Shown: positions 1 to 12,500 of the stretch, in pieces
Layout: every line of letters starts with the position of its first letter
Position numbering within the stretch: the first letter of the stretch is position 1
Assembly: GCA_012845835.1 (NCBI GenBank)
Contig: JABAKD010000011.1
Coordinates: 3,186,697 to 3,250,696 of the forward strand
Origin: Undaria pinnatifida
Taxonomy: Eukaryota; Sar; Phaeophyceae; Laminariales; Alariaceae
Direction: 5' to 3'
Length of the DNA: 64,000 nt
Translations under genes and position numbers: made by a program
The notes under the pieces: model-generated
What the model was told of the DNA's origin: nothing
The model's database searches: none
Seen by the model: the letters and a program-made list of their open reading frames with translations, nothing else

Positions 1-805
1 ACATATCGTCGATATATGCGTGTGACGGCCCAGTAAACCAGAGGAACGTATGGTATGGCCCGTGAGAGACTACACATCCTGCTGCGATGAATTTCTTCGC
101 CGTTTCTCCAACCCGCCAAAAACAGCAGGCGGGCATACACACAATGAACGTCACGGGCTTTGGATTCTTGTTATTTTTTCTCGTCGAGATATTTCCGTAG
201 AAGTATCGCTCGGCGTTTGCGCTTTCCCCGTTGACGAGGAATTGTGCTCGGAATCTCGCCCGGGGAGGGGTGTTATCTTTGCGCGTTATACGGTACGGTG
301 AGGTACAAATCACAAGGTTGTAGTGTGGGGGGGGTGAAATTCCGTTCGTACCATTTCAAGACATTAGATATTTTCGGTCTTCAAGGGAGACGGTATCGTA
401 TGCACAGTTATTAACAGCAACCCGTCCTTTGCCCCATGATATGTTCTTTTTAATGATCACTTTTACTTTCGAGCTCAAATTCATCACAGCAGGAGGTAAG
501 TCTAAACCCTCAGCGATCTACCCCCCGGACAAGCCGTGGTCCACAGGTGCCGTCCCCGTCCCCTCCCCGGCACGCGGTACACGGGCCTTTATTTTTAGTC
601 TTCGCAGACGGTTAATTTTAGCATTCACACTGTTCGTCGATGTTTTTCCTTACACCAGCGTTCCCTTTTTTACTCGTCGATGTCCTTCCTGCTTTTTCAG
701 CATTCCCCCTACTGCTGTCCGTCGGTATCTTTTCCCTCTCAGCGTTTCCCACTGCTCTCTATTTTCCTCCTCTAAAGGCAGGTTTTTGTGTGAAGTATAG
801 AACAC

Positions 806-1030
806 TGATTCTACGATAGCCCCCGCGCCAAAACCAGCAATTTTCTTTAACGAACGTTTCATGGCTGCTTCACACGAGGAAGGGAGCTATTAAAAAAAAG
901 GTTTCCACATGTTTTCTTGCTTGCAAACATGGATTATCGAACGATGACGACGTCGGGGTGGCAAGGGGCACCGTATTTCAGGAGACACAGCCGGGAGCTG
1001 GTTTCAAAACCGGCGATTTGTTAAAGGAAA
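806..1030 (-). mobile_element. Family A MITE-like element, copy 1 (one end lost)
   Basis: Starts CTGATTCTACGATAGCCCCC; interior CATGGCTGCTTCACACGAGG, ATCGAACGATGACGACGTCG and GGAGCTGGTTTCAAAACCGG. The inner end merges into other sequence near 1030. It faces copy 2 about 45 bp away. Confidence 0.75.
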
Positions 1031-1075
1031 GAGGCCTCAGAAAAAAAATGGTGCACACCTATAGTATCAATGAGT

Positions 1076-1317
1076 CGTTCTACGGTAGCCCCCCCAACTT
1101 TTCTGTAACGAAATCGCCGGTTTTGAAACCAGCTCCCAGCCGTATCGCTTGAAATACGGTGCCCCTTGCCGCTCCGACGTCATCGTTCGATACTCCTTTG
1201 CACACAAGAAAGTGTAATGATATACTATTTTCATGGAATCCTTTCTCGTGTCGCGCAGCTATGAAATGTTCGATGAAGGATATCACCGGTTTAGGGGGGG
1301 GGCTATCGTAGAATCAG
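1076..1317 (+). mobile_element. Family A MITE-like element, copy 2
   Basis: Ends GTTCTACGGTAGCCCCCCC and GGGGGGCTATCGTAGAATCA. The interior has AACGAAATCGCCGGTTTTG, ATACGGTGCCCCTTGCCGC and CATCGTTCGATA. No coding capacity, hence read as a non-autonomous inverted-repeat element. Confidence 0.8.
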
Positions 1318-1428
1318 CCTCATGCGTTATTTTCTCCCCCTCCAAAACATGGGTAAAGTCCCGAGAGGGTTATAGACGAATCAACTATTGCTTTTCTTTC
1401 GAATTTCATTTTTTGTTTTTCTGCGCAG

Positions 1429-2454
1429 GCGTCTTCATCGTCGCCTGCTGCAGCTGCCACCGCAAACGCTACCCCTCGAGGGACGGCGGTAAACGCGTCC
1501 GCGGTGGAGGAGCTCCTGGGTGGCAACAGGTTAAACGGCAAGGCTCGGGGGGAAAGCGGAGCCGAGTTGATCCACGAAGAGGTTTTGGCGTCGTGCGCGC
1601 TGATGCTTATCCGTATTTTGTCGCACGCTGCTAAGAACCACCAACACCACCACCAAAGTCCCGACAAAATAATTGCTAAGCCCAACATTAAAAGCGGTCC
1701 CGCTGAAAGCGTTCCCGACGAAAGCGCAGATTTTGGTTCCGACCATAAAAGCGCTGCCGACCTAGAAAGCGTTTCCGACGCTGAAAAAATCAATCGCGAC
1801 GAAAAAAATACCGTTTCCGGAAAAAGCGCTGAGGTCGCCAATAATTTTCCCGGCGAAAAGAGTGCTTCCGACAAAAAAAGCGCTCAGACCAATCGAGGCG
1901 GGGGCTCCACCACCACCGCCGAAGCTTCTTGTCACAACCGCAGTAGGCCTACCGCCGACACCAACAGTAGTAACGGGAGGAGGTCCAGCACTGATGCCAA
2001 TGTCAATGGTAACGGGGTAACTATCCCCGACCAGATCATCGCGGCAGTCGGGTGCTGCTTGTCGTTCGTTGCCCAAGAGATAGACCTCGCCGCAGGACCC
2101 CGCGGCGCCATGGAGTCCGTTCTCTCCCTCCTCCTGCCCCCAGCCGGTTTACGGGTCAGAGAGCAAGCGGCGCTCATACTCGGTGTCATCGCCGGACACG
2201 GGCGTCGGCTATCCTCCGAGTTTGAAGCTGCTTCCTCCGGCTTTCAAGCAAGGTCAGCAACAGTTGTAGCAGCGGCGGGGCGGGGAGGGGGCAACACAAT
2301 ACGTGACAACACAGGCGGTGAGGGTGGCGGTGCTATCGGGGCTTCTGACGGAGTTCGTGGAGAAGGATTCGGGACTATTGGGGGCGGGCAGGGGGAACGG
2401 TTGACGTTATGGAGGCGTTTTTGCGCTGGCATTGTCGGGGGAACGGGTGCCCAG
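1429..2454 (+). CDS. Large gene, exon 1 of visible part
   Basis: 342 whole codons between a pyrimidine-rich acceptor (CTGCGCAG) and the donor CAG|gtgagc. The first 200 residues are Ala, Ser, Lys and Asn-rich with repeated short motifs such as KSA and ESVSD, probably disordered. Around residues 200-260 a hydrophobic helical stretch begins (QIIAAVGCCLSFVAQEIDLA and LRVREQAALILGVIAGHG), which has the look of an armadillo/HEAT helix pair. A Gly-rich tail follows. It enters and leaves in phase 0 and joins the exon at 5007 in frame. Confidence 0.78.
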
Positions 2455-5400
2455 GTGAGCTGCGAAACGCTGCAGCGAACACATATGAAACACGCTACAT
2501 CATAGGGACAACCTTTTTGTTTTTTTGTAAGGGTCCTCACTTTTAAAAGAGCTCTGTTTGTTTACCCCACCCCAAAACGTTTTTTTTTTTTCTAATTAAA
2601 ATGGAAGCAAGGCAACCTGATCAGAACAGACTCATGGGGGCCGAGGCATATATTTATGCATATATATATTCCAACTTTCTCGAAAAAAACTCCCAACGAT
2701 CTTGGGTTAAGGAGCCCTGTCTTTTCATTTCAGATTTGTTTTTTGAGCTCCTTAGATGGAGAACGACCGGTTAGTCTAACATTATGTTTCACGTATAGTT
2801 TGTTTTGGGGCCGGAGCATAGAAACCTCGATCGGGTTCGCGCGAACGAACGCCTTCCAAGCCGTGTTTTTGGGTGAGATAAATGGAGCTCCCTCCTCTCT
2901 CATGGCAGGGGAGCTCGGAAACTTCTCTAGAATCTGCTGAACCCCTATCCGCGTAGGGTGACTCCAAACGGTGCTACCTCTGTTATCGATAGCGCGCGCC
3001 GCATGCCACTAGGGAGTATAGGCTGTTCTCTTCAGGACGCGTGCTACGGTAGAAGTGCACTTTCTTTTTCTGAAGCTTAGTCATTTTAGGAGCCTTAAGA
3101 CACGTCCTTCTCAACACTTGAACTGATTTGGACAAAAAAAATAGTTGAAAAAAGGTATACCTCTATTGTAGCACGCGAAAGAAAAGGAGCTCTGCTTGTG
3201 TACCTTGTCGAAACTGACCTCTGAGGGTAACCCGATGACCGATCCGATGGCGGCCTCGGTATACGACGCACGGTGTATTGTAAAAAACACCGATGTTGTT
3301 CCAGCGACACGTTCATACTTTTCTTCAAGTTGAAGAACCCCCCGCTGCCAGCCATAGTTTTGTTTTTACCGAAAAGTACTACGTACAATCTTAGCACGCG
3401 TCAGCGGTGGGGAGGGATCTGTCGATGGGGAAAATCGCAACTTTTTCAGCAGCCGCGTGAGTTTATGCGTTATTGCGCATTAAGATGTGTTGGCTTCGCC
3501 GAAAACAAGGCCAGTCTGCGACCTTCAGCAAGCCGATCTCCTCGCATCATATCCCTACGTTCCTCCCTCCTCTTCCCGCCGTCACCGAACTCGAACAACA
3601 ATTCATCCCGATGATGCTTGATGGAGTCTGCAACGCTGACAGGTATTCGAGCCACCCGATGCTTTGCACGAGCCCATAATATTTAAGCTCTGCCGAAAAC
3701 AAGGCAAGCTTGTGCACTTTGGTACGCCGGTGTCCTTTGAAAATAGCGCTGCATGTCGAGGCTCTGTCTTCATGAGAAAGATCAAAAGTCGAGGCTCATA
3801 ACCTGATAGAAATAAACAAGCCGTAATTCGTAATTCGATATCCTCGCATGGTACCACTACGTTCCTCCCCCCTCCCTTCTCTTCCCGCTGCCGCCTAAAC
3901 CTCGAAGAGCGTCATCCTAGAAAATGCTTGATTGAGCCTCACCTGGCCCTCCGTCAAGAGCTAACATTCTTTTGCGCCAGCAACGTCGCCAACTTTCCTT
4001 TCTCCTTTTCCAACTGCCGCCTAAACCTCGAACAGCGCACGTCATCACATAGAATGATTCGTTTTTTTTGCCCCCCCCCTGGAAGGCATTCCATAAGCAA
4101 GAAATGAGACAAAAGGTGCCGAAGTCCGTCTTACGAGTGGTTCTTGGAAGGATCCAGTTCACCTTTCATGCGACTCGCCGATCACCTCACGGCGCTCCGC
4201 GCTTAGTGCAAGCAATGTCTGTCTGGTTGGTGAAAACCCGACGTGCTCCGTCCCGGCATAGTAGGGATGCGAGGGTCTATGGTCGTACGACAACATGCAC
4301 AAATTGAATACACCCCCCCCCCCCCGCGCCCTGGAAGAAGGAATTCGACCCGCCCAATGTTTCGCATGAAGCAGTATTACGTAGCTCTGTCTGAAACGTT
4401 TGCAAGCTTGTTGCAATTTCAGAAAAGCCGGTGTCCTCTGACAGCATGCTTAACGCGTGTCGTCTCTACGAGAAGATCAAGATTTGAGGAGCTTTCAAAA
4501 ACCTGAAATAAAAAAACCAATAGCTCATCATTTTCGCGTCAAACCGCTGACGTTCCTCCCTCTGTTTCCCACCACCACCGAAACTGAAACAACGTTCGCC
4601 AAACCACAGATAATGATAGACTGCGCCTCCCCTGGCCCCCCATCAGATATCCGAACAGCCCTGCTCATATCAGTTCACCACGCCCCCCCCCCCCTTTTTC
4701 TCCCCGTTGCTACCTAAAACTCAAGCAGCCTCATCATCACAGATGTGCTTGATTGTGCCCTAGATGCCTACCCCGTACCATGTCACTTTATTTGCTCCCC
4801 CCCACCTCTCCTCGAACACCCCCCCCCCCGCCTTCCCTCTCCGGTGTCGCCTAAACTCAAACAACTGCGTAATCACAGATCATAATCTTGATAAGCTCTC
4901 CGGCGCGACCCAACAGTATTTCCCTTAACCATGTCTACGCCCCTCCCCATCCCCCTCCCCCTTCCCTCACCCATTGCTCCGTAAACCTCCAACATCATCA
5001 TCACAGATAATGCTTGATTGCGCCTCACCCGGCCCTCCGTCAAGACCCAACACCCTCCTCCTCCGAGAGCGCGCGGCGCGCGCGTTGTCCTTGGTGTGTC
5101 TTTGCGCCGGCGCTACCCCAGCATCGTCTGTTGTGTTGGCGGGCCTCGTTCTCCTGTTGCAGTGTCGGGACGCGGGAGTGGTCGGAGAAGCGGCCGCGGC
5201 CGCCTTGTGGGCGCTGTGCCACGCGCCCGTCAACAGAAAAGCTTTGTCCAAGATGAGGTACGTTTTTTGGGGTGGCCGAGCACAAGTAAATGAACAAGAG
5301 CTCAACCATAATCATTTGGTGCATGTACATGTCAGTAATTCAATGAGTACACGAACACACATTTTTCACCTTGAAAGGGTTTTATCTTCGAAGGGAGACG

Positions 5401-8400
5401 GTATGTTGCGAGTGCGTCGTTGTTGCCGCCCTGTAAATGCCTGCCATCTTGCATCTAACTCCCTTCTCAAAACCCAACAACTGCCGCGGGGTGCCTGACC
5501 GACGTTTTTTTGGCGGCAGGACTGTACCATCCTTGCTAACGCTGTGTGAATGGAGCCGAGAGCGCGATTATCGTTCGCTGCACGTCTTTTCCCTGACCAC
5601 CCTCTACATACTGTCTCAGGTATGTTGTAGACATGGCGTTCGGTCACGCGTCGGAGTTCGTGTGATCGGCGAAAATTGAAATCTTACGACTAGACAAGAG
5701 TTGAAAAAAAAAAAAAGAATGACACCTCGCCTGTGAAACCGAAAGTTTTTTTTTTTCGTAGAGATTCATCTTTTGCACTCTGTGGTGTTGCATGTGCTAC
5801 GGTGTGCACCAGTTGAAGCAAAAAGAGTCGAAGCCCCCACATATTCAACTATTTTCTTGCACGCGTCTTCAACGGTCAGACCCTACATGAACTATTGCCT
5901 CCTCTCATACGCCGTCCAATACTCCTCTTCCCTAGGCATGTGGGGTTCTTTTACCTCGCGGCTAGTCAATAGTTTGATGGAAGAGTAACATTCCAACCAA
6001 CTGAATCAATATTAATAAGAGCGGAAAGAGCGAGAGCGTGAGTTGCAAAAAAATTGATGAAACACGACGATCATAAAAAAGCTTGAATGGTGGGAATGCT
6101 GAATGAACCCTATGCGCGATAAAAATCAAGGCACGTATCCGCGGGGGAGCGGGGGGGGGGGAAACCCTGTGACCACGGCTTGTCAAGAAGCTCGTTGAGC
6201 GGCAAAAGCTCTTACGGATTGAGTTGACGAGTTAAAGGTTATGGTTGAAAAAACACACACATCAATCTAGCGCGCCAGCCAGGTGCAAAAGTCGTAGAAA
6301 TATATAAAAAATTACCCCACACGACTCACTGTATCACCTACCTGGTAGGTACTTAATTCCTTGCCTACGACTTACGATTAGTATTAAGCATAGTCAGTCA
6401 ACTCATGTTAACACCTTGTCGGCGATTTGCTTTTAGTATTGGAACTCAACTTACAGGAATGCCGTGTCGGCGACGTACTGTTTGTAATAGTAAAATCGAC
6501 TTACAGCGCTACCCAGGCTGGTTAAAGGCTGGCAAGCAACCGGTCAAACGTGTCGGTTGTATAGCACTACGCACTACGCTAATGGAGACACGTAACTGAG
6601 AAGCTCAGCGGGTAGTGCCACACAACCAACAAAACGTACCGCGTGGAGACGAGAGAGCCCCGGAGATCCCCATCACAAAGTCGGCGAGGTTCAAATCAAC
6701 GAACTCGCAAAACGTATGTTATATTTGGTTGTATAGCACTACCCACTGAACTATGGGATCACGTGACCGAGTAGCTCAGTGGGTGGTGCTATGTATACCC
6801 CAAAAAAAACCGATAACAATGTCGACGCAACTCCACAAACAATATTTTTAGGCCTTCCCCGACGCACGTTGCCAGATAACATAGTCGGATTCACCAGATA
6901 GGTCAATTTACATTGTCTCACCCCCCCCCCGTCCAACACCCTCCAACCGTAACCCTTTAGAATTGATCCCATAGATTTGGGAGATAAAATACTTTGAATT
7001 AATGAGGATTTTTTTTACAGCAGTAAACGGGGATACATGGAAGGGTTTTCGTGGGTCAGGTTGAGTCAGGGTAACCCGTCCTGACCCGCGAGGGTATTTC
7101 AACACCTCCTGACCCGACCCGACACGGCCTGACACGGCCCGACCCGACCCGACCCGACCCGTCACGTGAGAAATCGAACACCTCCTGACCGGACCCCACT
7201 CGACCCGCGAGAGTTTGAAAAACCTCCTGACGTGATCGGCGGGTCGGGTCAGGACCCATGAAAACCCATGGTTAAATGGACTGTTTTGGGTTTAACCGTA
7301 CCCGTATCGACTACCATGGTACCCTTCCCCCCCTCCGCTTCCGCCAGGAACCGGAAAACGCCTTGCAGGTATCTGTTCAGCGCGGGAGCATCGCTAAGCT
7401 CGTGTCGTGGGCAACTCCCGCCCAAGCCGGCAGCGGTAGCGGGAAGGGGTCGCAAATGACGGAACAGGATAGCGCCAAGACCACCAGCTGCCTTGGCGTA
7501 ATACGAAGGTATGGTACAGTAGCGGCTTTGATGTTGGAACAAGGCCGTTTCTTGCCTTGTATGGCAAACATATCTTTTTGCTTGCGAGGTGTGCGCAGGC
7601 TTCCATTGTTGTTAATGGGGCATACAGATGGAGGTGGAACGACCGAGGGGCTGTTCTTTTTTTCGCCCTGTGTGAAAAACAAAGCCCCCTCATTGGCGGG
7701 TGCGTGCAGGCCTCCGGTGTTTACTTCGTCTGCTTTTTCCGTTTGCCTGCTGTCTGTTTGCCTTTGCTGCGTGCAGCTGTCTTTCGTGTATTGTGTTTTT
7801 TGCTTCCTTGATTTCGAAAGTTGTCTCGGCGTAATACGGAGGTATTATACAGTAGCAGCTTTTTGCTGCTGTCATAACGTTATTGGAAAATATAGCTTTG
7901 ATATGCGGGGTGCGTACAGGCTTCCATTATTTTAATGAAGCATATAAACAAGAGATCGGAACGACCGAGGGGGCGTTCTTTGTTTCGCCTTGTGTGGAAA
8001 ACAAAGCCCCCTCATCGGCGGGTGCGTGCAGGCCTCCATCGTTCCGTTCGTATGCTTTTTCTGTTTGCCTGGTGCTGTCTGTTTGCCTTTGCGGTGTGCC
8101 GCTGCCTTTCGTGTATTGTGTTTCTTGCATCCTTGATGGTTGCGTGAAGTGTCTTGGCTTAACACGTAGTATTAATAGTTAGGATTTAGGTGTAGAGTAC
8201 TGAAATAATTCTACGACAAGTGTAGTGTTGATAAAACTTGTACGCGAAGTAAATCATTAAAAGGCAGGGCATTCATGATGTGAATATCGTAGCAGGATTA
8301 TAAAAGGTGCAGAAACTACAGCGGCGGTATATCTAACACTTTTGACGACAACCATTGGGATAATTAAAACCACCCCAGCGGTGTGAAGAAGGCATTTCCA

Positions 8401-9457
8401 CAACGACGGAACAGAGAGATGCAAAGGCCACGAGCTGTCTTGGTGGCGTAACACGGAGGTAGGTTTTTTGTTGTACGTATTAATGGTAAACACCACTCTA
8501 GACGGAAATACAAGGACGGATTAGTTCAGTTTTTGTCCCGTGGTTTACTCCGTCATGAGGATGCTTTTCAGGGCGGTCGATGTTTAAGCTCATGCGTCAC
8601 ATGGTCGGATGACAAAAATATTGCCGGGTGTTGATTGACTGCTGCCCAGGTGTCTCCTGATTGATGCCCGAGGGGCATGGGAGGCGATAGCTGTTCCAAT
8701 CTGCCAAAAAAATACCAATTAGTTGCGATGATAGTCATTCCATCTGCGTGAAAAAAACATGAGTGACTGCCGCCCAAGCTATTGCATCTGTTGAGAATCC
8801 CCAACTGACTGCTGCTGCCCAGGTGCCTGCTGATCCCCGAGGGCATGAAAGCAGTCGCTACGGGTTTCGCAAGCTTTTCCTTGCTGGAGTTGGTGTTGGG
8901 CTTGCTGAGGGTTGGGGTTTGGGCGAAGTCGGTCTTCCCTCTTGCACTGAGAGAAGCCCAAGGGATCCTCTTCGCCCTGCAGGTGCCTTCAAGGAATACC
9001 TGGTATACATACAAATATATTTTTCAAATACGTCAGTTGCGAGTTCGACCAACTGAGTGGTTCTGTGCTTAGCTTTTTTTTGCAAGCTGCGTGCTCCGAT
9101 GTCGACCAATTGAGTGGTCCACGCTCAGCTTTGCAAACCTGCGTGATGCCTGCCTTTGAAACAATTATCGGCAAATAATAAAATAAGCGTAATAATCATA
9201 ACAATCATAAATAATGCTCTGTAACTAGCCCCAAGTATTGCGCAGTCTCTTTAACCTCTTTAGAGTTTAGGGCGTAAACCCCCTACGGACGAATGCAACG
9301 GGGAGAGGTGCCAACCTATGCGGGGGGCGTGGTCATGAATGAAAAAAATTCACTCGTGCTACGATAGAGGAAAAGCACCTTTCGTCCATAATATTTTCTC
9401 TGAAACATGACGGGGCTCCTTAACCCAATATCGTCGGAAAATACGCCCCCATTATTG

Positions 9458-9512
<55 letters not shown>

Positions 9513-12500
9513 GGTTGTTGTTGTGGTTGTTGTTGTTGTTGTTGTTGTTGTTGTGTATCTGGCCATGGGGATTTTTTTCAAGATTTTTTTCACATCCGGG
9601 ATCATAGCAGTTCTCCAAATCAGTTTTTTTGGGTTAAGAAGGACGTGTTTTAACCTCCGAAAGTGAGTAACCTCTATCGTAGCGCGCGTCAAGAAAGCAC
9701 TCAAGTTCCTGGCTTGGCTGGCCAATCCAAGGGCCACCTCGTGTCTGCTCACCTTGTCGGCAAGAGCGCCCCCCCCCCAACTCGCTTGCGTTCGTCGGCG
9801 CGCCTTTGCTACAGCCTGCGCGCAAAGAGCTCCACCACGAGACTGATCCCGCGATGGTGGTGCTCGTTTGGGATGTTTTACATTTCCCTCTTATCCAGAT
9901 TCCCAACGCAGACATGCCCCATTCTCTCTGTATTACACAACAAACATCGCTTTGTCCGTCAATTTTGTTTTCGCACGTTTGCAGACAAAACCTACCCTTT
10001 TTAGGCCGTAGATCCTACGGACACATATTCTTCAGTAAGGATGCACCTATGATTTTTTCGAAGGCGTTTTCCTCAGAGGGAGGAACTAATCACTTACTTC
10101 ACCCAAAATAAAACGCCTTGGAAGGCCAAAAAAATGAAAGCGCGAACCACCGATGAGCAACACCATCGGTCTAGGTAAAAAATCGAAATATTACTACCGA
10201 AAAAAATCAAGAAATGGCATTCTTAGGTGACGATTTGGGGTTAAGGAGCCCGGTCAAATTCAGAAAATATTTTAGGCAGGAAACGCTGCCGCAATCGTAG
10301 CGGCACGCGTCCCGTCTACCCTTCGCCCTCTCCTTAGCCCACCTAGATCCCTTCATACCCCAACCTTTAGGAAGAATAAAGAGTCGCCCCCTCCCTCCCC
10401 TTCCCCCCCGTATGTAGTATGGTCGTATTGATTTTTTCTAGCGTTTTTTTGTCTGTGTGTGTTTTCCCTTTTTTGGCGCGTTCGACGATAGAGCCAACGC
10501 CTTTGTCTGGCTGAAGTGTTTTTCGACACGGAGCTCTTTAACCCCAAATCGTCGGTATTCCACTTTTTTTTTTTTTTTTTGGCAGATATAAAATTGGGTT
10601 TTGTACCGAGGCCATGGAGCCTTTCCATCATGCTTTCACTTTCAGCTTGCCTTAAACGTAAAAAAAAAAAAACAGCGTCTTTGTTTAAGAGGGGCATAGT
10701 ACTAATAGCATAGAGCTCCCTCAAGGGGTTAGGAGCCTCAGACAAAAAAACGGTACACCTTAACAGTAGCATCTGTGTGTGTCTCTTTGTATTTCTCCAA
10801 GAGCCGTGCCGAGTACCGTGGCAGCACTGCTGCGGGTGGGTCTGTGGCGGTGGGGCTGTGCCAGCGTGGAAGACGCCCTAACTCCCGTCCCCGCGGTCTC
10901 CAGCACGACACGCTACCCTTAACCCCAACCCTAACCCTAACCCTAAGCGCGTCCTACGGAGCGGGGGGGGGAGTGGGAGAGAGGGGGGGAAGGGGGGGGG
11001 GAGGGGGGGGCAAGAAGTTTCTGACTGTAGAAGAGGCTTCCTCAAAGGGTAGCCAAAATACCGTTGAAAATGCCGTTGGTGCTTTCCGTCATGTATTCGC
11101 TACAAAGTCTTTTCCGCAAGCCACACGAACGAAACGCCCTCCGCGTTCACAAGATAGCGCAGAAGAAGTGCGGCGTGTTTCATACTTGTTCAAGGCAACT
11201 AAGCACTATAGCTTTCACAAAACGTTTGGAAAATCCGTGCCATCTTCGGTCAAAACGCCATCTGCAGGCATTGAAAAACATGCAAGTACCGGTGCCACGC
11301 TCGGTTCCTCGCCCTAACCCTAGCCCTAACCCATTGGATTGGATAAGTGATGGCATTATCTTTTGTTTTTTTCTCAAAATTCAGGTTTCTGGGTGAAGAG
11401 GAGTCCCTGAAAAAAAAAGCAAAAGTTTGCACCTTCACCGCAGCATGCCTGTAGTCCTAGCCCAAACCCTACCCCTCACCTTGTAACCCTAACCCCCAAC
11501 CCTACAAACCATAACCCTATAACTTTAACCCTTAACCATACCCCTAACCCTATAATCCTAACCCCCAACCCTACTAACCATAACCCTACAACCTTAACCC
11601 CTAACCCTAACCCTAGCCCTATAACCTTAACCCCCAACCTCACAAACCATAACCCCATAACCTTAACCCCTAACCCTGACCCTAACCCCCAACCCTACTA
11701 ACCCTAACCCTATAACCCTAACCCCCAACCCTACTAACCCTAACCCTATAACCTTAACCCCTAACCCTAACCCTGACACTAACCCCAGCCCTAGCGATAA
11801 CCCCTAAACTTAATCCGTAACCCTAGCCCTAGCGATAACCCTACCCCTCTCTTGCGTTCGCTGAAAAAAGAGTCGTGCGGAGTACCGTGGCTACTGCGAG
11901 CGAATTTGCGGCGGGGACACTTCCGCCGTCGAGGACACCTTATCCCTTCAGCTGGAGCGAACCGGCCCCCAGTGCGAAGGCCTAGCGGGGGATGCGGTGG
12001 TCGGACTGGCGAGCATTTCGATGACGCTTGTGTCCCGACGTCGCTTAGCTGTCAACGGCACGGTGGAAAGCATCGGTAGGCTGCTGGCACGCGGAATGCG
12101 TGGGGGGGGGAGCGGGGGTGGTGGCGTCGGCGGCGGTAGTGGTGGCGGCGGTGGCGGCGGGAGCAAGGAGTGGAAGGGCGGTCGGGAAGCTATTAGGAGC
12201 TTGGTGAGTGTAATCCGTTGGCGTGGCTTTGGCTAGACCCTTGTCATTTGACGTTAGTTGACGTTTTATGGGGGTGCTCTTTATTGTTCTCTCGAATTTC
12301 GCGTATTTATGGGGTGTTTTCGTTTTGTGTGGGGCGGGCGGGAGGGCGGGGGTGGTGGTGGTGGTGGTGGTGGTGGTGGTGGTGGGAGCAAGAAGCGGAA
12401 GGCGGTCGAGATTCCATCAGGAATTCGGTGAGAGCTCGCACTTGTTTCCGCTGCCTTGGCTGTTTTTCTTTTTTCGTTTGTTTCTTTTTTGGGCGTGTTT

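Larger units (their letters stand above)
1..1428. other. Intron or upstream sequence of the large gene
   Basis: No convincing exon is visible. Positions 1-800 show only short chance reading frames. From 806 to 1317 lie two copies of a dispersed inverted-repeat element in opposite orientation. The last 40 bases are pyrimidine-rich and end in the acceptor CTGCGCAG of the first visible exon. Confidence 0.5.

Noticed and set aside
429-800. Coding exon upstream of 1429
   Set aside because: A GGAG|gtaagt donor-like site at 495 caught attention, but the upstream frame has no convincing acceptor or coding character.
6733-6792. tRNA gene
   Set aside because: Only a D-arm-like word is present, within a palindrome; there is no anticodon arm or T-arm.
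10915-11850. Chromosome end (telomere)
   Set aside because: Exons of one gene continue on both sides and the repeats are degenerate, so this is an internal tract.
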